Position numbers and translations under genes: made by a program. 64,000 bases of DNA from Subtercola boreus (lineage in GTDB: Bacteria; Actinomycetota; Actinomycetes; Actinomycetales; Microbacteriaceae): NCBI RefSeq assembly GCF_003399635.1, contig NZ_NBXB01000029.1, forward strand, positions 248,001 to 312,000. Reading direction: 5' to 3'. Positions 58,017 through 64,000 of this stretch are shown in pieces; position 1 is the first letter of the stretch, and the number at the start of each line of letters is the position of its first letter. The notes below the pieces were generated by a model. That model saw only the letters and a program-made list of their open reading frames with translations, was not told where the DNA came from and ran no database searches.

Positions 58017-60434
58017 TCAGCGCCCCGACCGGTTGAGCAGTGACACCGGCAGCAGAGCCGCCCGCCGGTCATCCGCTGCGCTGGCCTGGGCACTCAGCGA
58101 ACGGATGATCGCCTGCACATCCACCACGAGACGGCTGCGCCGCTCGACCTCATCTTGCGGCAGGGCACCACCCGCAGCCCCGCCCACCGCGCCCGGCGGC
58201 GCGAACTGCTCACGCTCGACCGCCGCCAACAACTCCTCGATCGCCTCCGCCGGCATGTGGTAGAGCCCCGCCAGCCGCGCAGCGAAACCCCGCGCCGTCT
58301 CGCCCCCGGAGAGTTCGAAACGGTAGTCCCTGGCCGAGTCCCTGACCTCCTGCCAGCCGAGAGAGGCAGGCCGCGCATCCGTCAGCATCCCCGCGATTCG
58401 GAGCCTCCGCCGCATCCTCCGCCAGGCGGCGGGAAGCAGCGCGAGAAGGATCACCAGCAGAGTGACGCCGGCCGCGATCAGCCACGCCGTGCCCTGCTGG
58501 GCCGCCTGCACCTGCGGGTCGGTGACCGCGACGTCGCCACTGTCGACCTGCGGGGCGGCTCGCGGTGTGGTGGGTGCGGCGGTCGAGCCTGCGGCATCCC
58601 GAAGCGGGGCAGCCGCGGCCGCGGCCGTGTAGTTCGGCAGCGAGTAGTCGGGCGGGGTGAGCCCGAGCCCCGGGGTCGGTTCGAACGCGAGCCAGCCGAC
58701 GCCGTCGAACCAGAGTTCGGGCCACGCGTGCAACTGGTCGCTGTAGACCTGGAACGTGGTCAGGTCATCGCTCGTGCGAGTTCCGGCCCCGCCGGGGTGG
58801 TACCCGATGGCGATGCGCGAGGGAATCCCGAGGGTGCGCGCCATGACGGCCATTGCCGACGCGAAGTGGATGCAGTACCCGCTCTTCGCGGAGAGGAACG
58901 TGGCGACCGCGGCGAAGTTGCCCCCGTCGTAGTGACCCTCGACAGGCGCTGAGACCGAGTACTCGAATGCTCCCGAGGTGAAGTAGCTCTGCAGCGCGAC
59001 GGCTTTGTCGTAGGCGCTGGCCGCGCCGTTCGTCACCTCGAGTGCCGTATTGCCGATGATCGGGGAGATCGAACGGGGCAGCCGGAGATAGCTCTGCAGG
59101 GCATCCGGAACCGACGAGCCTGCGGACGCCAGCTGATCGGCTGTCGGCTGCACGAGGAGGCTCGAGACGGTGTAGTTCTGGCCGGTCGTGTTCGTGCTGT
59201 CCCCGGTGACGGTGAGACTGCCGGGGCTGACCGTCCAGGCGCCGTTCAGGCCCGTCACCCCGGTCTCCGGGTAGGGCACGGGAAGCCAGTCGCTGCGGAG
59301 GCCGGTCACAGAGACGTCGGACGTGACCGGCTGGGTCGCGACATCCGCCGAGAGCCCGTCGGGCGCGGCGAAACCGGCCTCGAGCGGCGCGGCGTCACTC
59401 GTCTCCTCGGGCTGCCAGGGCCCGGTGGTGAAGTCGGAGAGGTTGACGAGCTTCAGGTAGAGACCCGACGCCGAGGTCGTGCTGTAGGTCAGCGAGAGAA
59501 CCGGGTTGGTACGCCGCAGATCCTGGCTGAGCTGGATCGACGGATCGACTCCGCTCGAATACACCGACGGCAGCTGGGCCGACAGCGGCGTGCGGAACGA
59601 CCCGGGGGTCAGCCCGGGGGTGACCCCGGGCAGGAAGCAGGCGAGCAGCACCACGAGCCCCCCGGAGAGCACCGCGCGCCCGCCGTTCCGGCCCGATCGG
59701 ATGCTCGCCGTCTCCCGGAGGCGCAACCCGATGCCGAAACGCGCCGCCGCGAAGAGCAGCAGCAGATAGGTGCCGGCGAGCACGGCGAACAACACGAGGT
59801 CGAAGTCCTGCTGGCGGACGGTATAGGGCACGATCAGGATCGACACCGGCACGAGACCGGCGAGAGCCGGCATCCGGAGCCCGAAGACGAGCGCGTCGGC
59901 CAACACGGCGAGGAGCCCGACGGTGAGGGCGAGCAGCAGCACGATGGGTTGCACCGGGTCGGCGGGAACGCTCTGGATCGCGATCGACTCCCCCGCATCG
60001 GCGAGGCCGGAACGGATCGCGTCGAGCGTGTCGAGGGTCGGGAGAAGGCCGAACAGCGCGCTGCCCGGCGCGAACATCACGGTGACCGTGATCGCCCAGG
60101 CCACCAGTGCCGCGATCGGTGCCGCGACGACGGGCAGCGGGAGAAGGCGGACGATGAGGGCGACACCCAGCACGAGGGCCACGACGAGGGCGGTGTTCCA
60201 CCACCAGCCCGACCCGGAGAGCAGGGGGGCGAGCCCGCCCACGGGAAGCATGATCAGCAGAAAGAGAAGGGGTGAGACGGCGGCCTGCGCAGCTCGGCTC
60301 GGCTCTATGCGGGGGCGGGTCCCGGCGCTGCCGGGGCGGCCGTTCTCGTGGCCGGCCCCGGAGCCGTTCTCGTGCCCGACCGGCGGCCGGACGGGCTGCA
60401 GAGGTGGACGGATCAGCGTGCGCGTGCCGCTCAC
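58017..60434 (-). CDS. Transglutaminase-like membrane protein (TgpA/DUF3488 type)
   Basis: 805 residues. An N-terminal cytosolic tail is followed by about six hydrophobic segments (about 55-260), a large extracytoplasmic region with the transglutaminase core, and a final membrane helix (about 655-675) with a cytosolic C-terminal domain. The core has GYCIHFASAMAVMARTLG with the catalytic Cys (about 518), then the His in HAWPELW (about 568) and W-L-A-F-E-P-T-P. GTG at 60434 overlaps the DUF58 stop. Third gene of moxR-DUF58-tgpA, an operon seen in many actinobacteria; its biological role is not established. Confidence 0.92.
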   Translation of the reverse strand: MSGTRTLIRPPLQPVRPPVGHENGSGAGHENGRPGSAGTRPRIEPSRAAQAAVSPLLFLLIMLPVGGLAPLLSGSGWWWNTALVVALVLGVALIVRLLPLPVVAAPIAALVAWAITVTVMFAPGSALFGLLPTLDTLDAIRSGLADAGESIAIQSVPADPVQPIVLLLALTVGLLAVLADALVFGLRMPALAGLVPVSILIVPYTVRQQDFDLVLFAVLAGTYLLLLFAAARFGIGLRLRETASIRSGRNGGRAVLSGGLVVLLACFLPGVTPGLTPGSFRTPLSAQLPSVYSSGVDPSIQLSQDLRRTNPVLSLTYSTTSASGLYLKLVNLSDFTTGPWQPEETSDAAPLEAGFAAPDGLSADVATQPVTSDVSVTGLRSDWLPVPYPETGVTGLNGAWTVSPGSLTVTGDSTNTTGQNYTVSSLLVQPTADQLASAGSSVPDALQSYLRLPRSISPIIGNTALEVTNGAASAYDKAVALQSYFTSGAFEYSVSAPVEGHYDGGNFAAVATFLSAKSGYCIHFASAMAVMARTLGIPSRIAIGYHPGGAGTRTSDDLTTFQVYSDQLHAWPELWFDGVGWLAFEPTPGLGLTPPDYSLPNYTAAAAAAPLRDAAGSTAAPTTPRAAPQVDSGDVAVTDPQVQAAQQGTAWLIAAGVTLLVILLALLPAAWRRMRRRLRIAGMLTDARPASLGWQEVRDSARDYRFELSGGETARGFAARLAGLYHMPAEAIEELLAAVEREQFAPPGAVGGAAGGALPQDEVERRSRLVVDVQAIIRSLSAQASAADDRRAALLPVSLLNRSGR

Positions 60435-61750
60435 AGCACCAACCTCTCGCCGTCGACGGTTCCCCACGCTGCAGACGGGGCCTCGTCGGAGGTGATGACC
60501 TGCGTCATCCAGCCCGCTGACTCGAGCACCTGGCGCGAGGCGAGCGCCCAGCCAGCAGAGGCCGCCCCCGGCGGGGTGACGATGATTGCGACGGCACCGG
60601 ATGAGAACCGTGCGGCGCTGGCGAGCGAATGGAGAGACGCATCCTCGAGCCGGCCCACAACGGCGAAAAGAGGCGGCAGGTCACCGAGCGCTGACTCCGT
60701 GCGGCTCACGGCGAGGCGGTAGTCGACGCTCACCGGAACCGATGCGGAGGCGTGATCGCCCACGGTTTCGCCCGCATCATCCCGGTGCGCCGCTTCGACG
60801 ACCGAGGCGCGTGCCGCGTGCAGCAGCAGTTCCTCGGGCGACGACGGATCGAACCGGGCGCCGATGGCGTCGATCAGCCGCACCTGGAAGCCCTCGCCGA
60901 GGAGGTGCAGCGCGATCGACGTGCTCATGGACACCGCCCACTCGAACTCGGGTGAGAAACGGTGCTGGCCGGCCGCATACCCCGCCGCGGCGCAGTCGAG
61001 GATGACGACCGCATGCTGGTCGTTCTGCTGGTCGTCCTGGCGCACCATCAGCTCACCGAGCCGGGCCGTCGCCGACCAGTTGACGCGGCGCATCGAGTCA
61101 CCGGTCTGGTACTTGCGGGAGATCACATCCTGTTCCCCTGCGCCGCCGAGCTGGCGGGAGGTTGGCGCAGAGCCTGCTCCGGAGGCGAGGCGCACCGCGC
61201 CGCGCGGCAGGGGCACGGTCGACGGCGTCACCGTGAGCACATCGGTGCCGCCGACTCTCACTGACCGGATGACCATGCCGAACGGGTCGGAGAGAAGCAG
61301 TGTGAGCGGGCCCACCTGGTGCTGCCCCCGATGGCGCGCCTCGAGCTCGTAGTCGAAGACCGTCGGCACCCCGGCGCCAGATCTCCGGAGCCGCGGGAAC
61401 GGCGCCCGGGCGCCGGCGACCAGCGGCGCGGCCGCCCGGTCGAACCAGACCGCGTGCCCCACGGCGAAGAAGCCGCGGTTCTGAACGAGCAGTCGAACGT
61501 TCACCTCACTGCCGGCGGTGGCGAGCTCGGGAGTGAAGCGCCGATCGACGGTGAGCTTCGGTCGGTTCAGCGATACGCCGACCGCTCCGACGATGGGCAG
61601 TGCCAGCACGAGGAGCGCAACGAAACTCAGGTCACGGCGCTGCATCACATTCATGACGACGAGCAGCAGGATGCCCGCCACCAGGAAACCCCAGCCCCGG
61701 AGAGTCGGCCGGGGCACACGATCCCGCACAAAGGCGAGCGCGGCGGGCAC
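60431..61750 (-). CDS. DUF58 domain protein
   Basis: 439 residues. Two hydrophobic helices at the N-terminus (about 17-65) are followed by an extended region with a PFGMVIRSVRVGG beta segment and the DUF58 block ISRKYQTGDSMRRVNWSATARLGELMVR, R-x-Y-x-x-G-D-x-x-R-x-I/V-x-W. A von Willebrand A-like fold follows, with VVILDCAAAG. GTG at 61750 lies 3 nt after the moxR stop. Always paired with MoxR AAA ATPases; probably a partner or substrate in a membrane-associated chaperone complex. Confidence 0.93.
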   Translation of the reverse strand: MPAALAFVRDRVPRPTLRGWGFLVAGILLLVVMNVMQRRDLSFVALLVLALPIVGAVGVSLNRPKLTVDRRFTPELATAGSEVNVRLLVQNRGFFAVGHAVWFDRAAAPLVAGARAPFPRLRRSGAGVPTVFDYELEARHRGQHQVGPLTLLLSDPFGMVIRSVRVGGTDVLTVTPSTVPLPRGAVRLASGAGSAPTSRQLGGAGEQDVISRKYQTGDSMRRVNWSATARLGELMVRQDDQQNDQHAVVILDCAAAGYAAGQHRFSPEFEWAVSMSTSIALHLLGEGFQVRLIDAIGARFDPSSPEELLLHAARASVVEAAHRDDAGETVGDHASASVPVSVDYRLAVSRTESALGDLPPLFAVVGRLEDASLHSLASAARFSSGAVAIIVTPPGAASAGWALASRQVLESAGWMTQVITSDEAPSAAWGTVDGERLVL

Positions 61751-61753
61751 GGC

Positions 61754-62797
61754 CTAGGCCATCCTCGCCGCGACCAGGGGAACGGGCGTGTTCGCGACGA
61801 TGCGGTGGAGCACCTCATCGTGTGCGGCCGCCCCGCCGACACGGTTGTCGGAGAGCGATCGCCGGGTGAGCAGCAGGCGGTGGGCCAGCACGGGCACGAC
61901 CAGGGCGTCGATGTCGTCGGGCAACACGAACTCACGACCATCCAGAGCCGCCGCCACTTTCGCCGCCCGCACCAGGTGCAGGGTCGCGCGGGGGCTCACC
62001 CCGAGGCGGATGTCGGGATCGCGGCGGGTCGCCTGGGCGATGTTGACCGCATACTGCTCCACGGCCGGTGAGACGAAGACGCTGCGGGCGGTCTCGATCA
62101 TCCGCTGCAGCTCCTGGCGGGTGACGACGGCATCGATCTGGTCGAGCGGGCTCTGCTGCTCACGATTGTGCAGCATGGCGAGTTCGGCCCGGGCATCCGG
62201 ATACCCCATGGACACCCGCATCATGAAGCGGTCGCGCTGGGCCTCGGGGAGGGCGTAGGTGCCCTCCATCTCGATGGGGTTCTGGGTGGCGACGACACTG
62301 AACGGGGGTTCGAGGAAGTAGGTCTGGCCGTCGATCGAGACCTGTCGTTCCTCCATGCACTCGAGAAGGGCCGACTGGGTCTTCGGCGAGGCACGGTTGA
62401 TCTCGTCGGCGATGACGATGTTCGAGAAGATCGCGCCCGGTTTGAACTCGAACTCGCGCTCGTGTTGGTTGTAGATGGAGACGCCGGTCACATCGGAGGG
62501 CAGAAGGTCGGGAGTGAACTGGATGCGGCTGACGCTGCAGCCGACCGAGCGGGCCAGCGCTTTGGCCAGAGTGGTCTTGCCCACGCCCGGAACATCCTCG
62601 ACCAGCAGGTGGCCCTCGGCGAGCAGCACGATCAAGGAGAGAGTGGCGATCTCCTCCTTGCCGTTGATCACCTTCTGCAGATTTGACAGAATCGCCGCGG
62701 ACAGCCGCCCGAAATCGTCGATCTCGCCGAGCTGCTGCGGGTCGGCCCGGCTCGCTGAGCGTGATTCGGCGGCTCTGGTCGTGGCCCGGTCTGTCAT
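61754..62797 (-). CDS. MoxR-family AAA+ ATPase
   Basis: 347 residues. Walker A EDVPGVGKTTLAKAL (about residue 66), Walker B IVIADEINRASPKTQSALLE, the sensor-1 region VVATQNPIEMEGTYALPEAQ and the lid domain with RDPDIRLGVSPRATL. Typical MoxR proteins act as chaperones for metal insertion or complex assembly. ATG at 62797 has GGGAG about 7 nt upstream and a TACAAT -10 about 30 nt upstream, so this operon has a normal leader. First gene of moxR-DUF58-transglutaminase, all in one direction with gaps of 3 nt or overlap. Confidence 0.95.
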   Translation of the reverse strand: MTDRATTRAAESRSASRADPQQLGEIDDFGRLSAAILSNLQKVINGKEEIATLSLIVLLAEGHLLVEDVPGVGKTTLAKALARSVGCSVSRIQFTPDLLPSDVTGVSIYNQHEREFEFKPGAIFSNIVIADEINRASPKTQSALLECMEERQVSIDGQTYFLEPPFSVVATQNPIEMEGTYALPEAQRDRFMMRVSMGYPDARAELAMLHNREQQSPLDQIDAVVTRQELQRMIETARSVFVSPAVEQYAVNIAQATRRDPDIRLGVSPRATLHLVRAAKVAAALDGREFVLPDDIDALVVPVLAHRLLLTRRSLSDNRVGGAAAHDEVLHRIVANTPVPLVAARMA

Positions 62798-62828
62798 AGC
62801 TGCTCCCGCTCTCGGCACTCGTGCGCCG

Positions 62829-62834
62829 ATTGTA
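62829..62834 (-). promoter_or_regulatory. -10 (TACAAT) of the moxR operon
   Basis: TACAAT on the minus strand, preceded by GGC. A possible -35 TTGCGC lies about 16 bp upstream. The leader to ATG is about 24 nt with GGGAG. Confidence 0.5.
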
Positions 62835-62925
62835 GCCTGAGAAACTGTCAGCGCAACGCCCGCCGACGGCCCCTGGCGCGGCCCCGAAAAACCGTCCCGG
62901 AAATGAAGCGCCCAGCAGGATCGTG

Positions 62926-62986
62926 ATCGATCTCCCGAAAACTGTCGCTTCCGCGCTGCCAGAGCGACAGTTTTCGGGAGATCGAT
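62926..62986. repeat. Perfect 24-bp inverted repeat upstream of moxR
   Basis: Arms at 62926-62949 and 62963-62986 are exact reverse complements (core CCCGAAAACTGTCGCT), with a 13-nt loop. It lies between the moxR promoter and the metallophosphoesterase stop, both genes on the minus strand. There is no T-tract. It may be an element of a dispersed palindromic family or a strong terminator for the phosphoesterase gene. Confidence 0.85.
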
Positions 62987-63042
62987 GTCGGTCTGGCGAG
63001 TGCGAGGGCGGATCCGCGGCGAGGAGGGCGGGTGGGTGAGGA

Positions 63043-63570
63043 TCAGCGGGGCGGGAGGCGGTGGAGGGTCACGTCGGTGAGGGTGCCGCCGAGCTGGGCG
63101 GCGGTGGCCGTGGCCGTGAGGTAGGTGCAGGAGGGCTGGCGGCGGCGGTCGGTGGGCGATCCGGGGTTCAGGAGGCGGACGCCGCCGGGGGTGACGGAGT
63201 CCCAGGGGATATGGCTGTGCCCGAAGACCAGCACGTCGACGTCGGGGAACGCCGCGTCGGCGCGAGCCTCGCGGCCGGTGGCCGGCCCGGTCTCGTGGGT
63301 CATCGCGAAACGGAGCCCAGACGTCTCCACCCTCGCGACCTCGGGCAGCACTGCGCGGAGCTCCGGGCCGTCGTTGTTGCCCCAGACCCCGACGAACGTG
63401 CCCCCGGCCGCTGCGACACGCGCGGTGAGACGCTCGTACGTCTCGAGGTCGACCCAGTCGCCGGCGTGGAACACCACCTCCGCCGCATCCACCGCCTGCC
63501 ACACCTCGGTCGGCAGGTCGCGCGCCCGCTTCGGCAGGTGGGTGTCGGCGAGCAGCAGGAGACGGGTCAC
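63043..63570 (-). CDS. YfcE/MJ0936-type metallophosphoesterase
   Basis: 175 residues. Calcineurin-like ligands in order: LLLADTHLPK (D-x-H), VVFHAGDWVD (G-D), GVWGNNDGPEL (G-N-N-D), FAMTHET (His) and VLVFGHSHIP (G-H-x-H). It is a small stand-alone phosphodiesterase. The start is GTG at 63570 with TATCGT 6 nt upstream; a GTG at 63576 adds two residues. The upstream gene on the other strand is sdaA, divergent across a repeat-rich spacer. Confidence 0.93.
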   Translation of the reverse strand: MTRLLLLADTHLPKRARDLPTEVWQAVDAAEVVFHAGDWVDLETYERLTARVAAAGGTFVGVWGNNDGPELRAVLPEVARVETSGLRFAMTHETGPATGREARADAAFPDVDVLVFGHSHIPWDSVTPGGVRLLNPGSPTDRRRQPSCTYLTATATAAQLGGTLTDVTLHRLPPR

Positions 63571-63582
63571 GTGCACACGATA
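63571..63582 (-). promoter_or_regulatory. -10 element (TATCGT) of the metallophosphoesterase gene, leaderless
   Basis: TATCGT (63577-63582, minus strand) lies 6 nt before GTG at 63570. Confidence 0.55.
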
Positions 63583-63620
63583 GGCCAGGATCGGCCACCC
63601 GAGCCAGCCAAGCCGCCCGC

Positions 63621-63705
63621 ACCGCCCGCCCCTGCCCGCGCCCGCACCGCCCGCCCCTGCCCGCGCCCGCACGCGCTCGCACGCGCTCGCACGCGCTCGC
63701 ACGCG
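63621..63705. repeat. Two adjacent tandem repeats upstream of sdaA
   Basis: A 25-bp unit occurs twice (63621-63645, 63646-63670), followed by three copies of ACGCGCTCGC (63671-63700) and a partial fourth. They fill the divergent spacer up to 9 nt before the sdaA -10. Confidence 0.88.
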
Positions 63706-63713
63706 CCGGAGCG

Positions 63714-63727
63714 TAAGCTGGCCGCCC
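63714..63727 (+). promoter_or_regulatory. -10 element (TAAGCT) of sdaA
   Basis: TAAGCT (63714-63719) lies 8 nt before ATG at 63728. The leader would be at most 1-2 nt. Confidence 0.5.
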
Positions 63728-64000
63728 ATGAGCCTCAGCGCGTTCGACCTCTTCTCCATCGGCATCGGTCCGTCGAGTTCGCACACCGTCGGCCCGATGC
63801 GCGCGGCGTACCTGTTCGTGTCGGGGCTGCAGCAGGATGACCGGCTCCCCGCTGTGAGACGGGTGAAGGTCGACCTCTTCGGTTCCCTCGGGGCGACCGG
63901 CCACGGGCACGGCACCCTCAAGGCGGTCATGCTGGGCCTCTCCGGCGAACAGCCTCACCTCGTCGATCCGCTGACCGCAGACGTGAAGGTCGAGCGTCAG
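63728..64000 (+). CDS. sdaA: L-serine ammonia-lyase (dehydratase), N-terminal part
   Basis: First 91 residues of an iron-sulfur L-serine dehydratase, which converts serine to pyruvate and ammonia; the rest lies beyond the right edge. The N-terminus [20 protein letters not shown] is the family signature of the beta domain ([11 protein letters not shown]). ATG at 63728 follows a TAAGCT box by 8 nt. The catalytic Cys ligands of the 4Fe-4S cluster are not in the window, so the full single-chain form is inferred from known actinobacterial enzymes. Confidence 0.95.
   Translation, partial: MSLSAFDLFSIGIGPSSSHTVGPMRAAYLFVSGLQQDDRLPAVRRVKVDLFGSLGATGHGHGTLKAVMLGLSGEQPHLVDPLTADVKVERQ

Overview
This window is a high-G+C chromosomal segment from an actinobacterium, most likely a member of Microbacteriaceae. 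The evidence is the dense coding, many GTG starts, a CGYC mycoredoxin (pointing to mycothiol), a protein O-mannosyltransferase beside rsmI, and the order rsmI / metG-tatD-rsmA-ispE / glmU-prs / rplY-pth-mfd / mazG / eno, which is a known actinobacterial arrangement. The genus cannot be fixed from the sequence alone. I see no phage, insertion sequence, CRISPR array, rRNA or toxin system; the only RNA gene found is tRNA-Gln(TTG).

Layout. 0-8 kb: enolase (cut by the window edge), a MarR-MFS operon, hisS, a divergent acyltransferase, mazG, nhaA and an EamA transporter. 8-31.5 kb: the housekeeping block on the minus strand (mfd, pth, rplY, prs, glmU, tRNA-Gln, an ABC-F ATPase, ispE, rsmA, tatD, metG, rsmI). 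It is interrupted by a guanine deaminase / tandem-ABM membrane protein pair, gnd, an SDR enzyme, a mycoredoxin, a MarR gene, apt and a 2H phosphoesterase. 31.6-38.8 kb: protein O-mannosyltransferase coupled to a YeiH-type transporter, an acyl-CoA ligase, metY coupled to a CoA-binding protein, and a rhodanese-like protein. 38.8-49.9 kb: YyaL and HrpA (divergent), an MFS transporter, two aldo/keto reductases, a DUF4349 lipoprotein, a hexapeptide-repeat protein and a Pr6Pr-type membrane protein. 50-56 kb: a DHA2 efflux pump with its MarR gene, then a minus-strand run of acyl-CoA dehydrogenase, gamma carbonic anhydrase, GH3 lipoprotein and SRAP. 56-64 kb: a GH15 enzyme, the moxR-DUF58-transglutaminase operon, a metallophosphoesterase and the start of L-serine dehydratase.

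The most notable signals are regulatory and structural. (1) About 21 genes have a TANNNT-like -10 hexamer exactly 6-7 nt before ATG/GTG, which predicts leaderless transcripts; this also settles several start codons. (2) metY has two GCCTCC/GGAGGC dyads, one spanning its -10 and start codon. (3) Three intergenic hairpins at about 12.0, 17.6 and 34.5 kb share AATTCAGG/CCTGAATT arms and look like one dispersed palindromic repeat family. (4) A perfect 24-bp inverted repeat lies upstream of moxR. (5) Short tandem repeats sit at several gene boundaries (3' of prs, 5' of apt, 5' of sdaA, 3' of the GH15 gene) and inside a few genes. No clearly novel multi-gene defence or biosynthetic system is visible.
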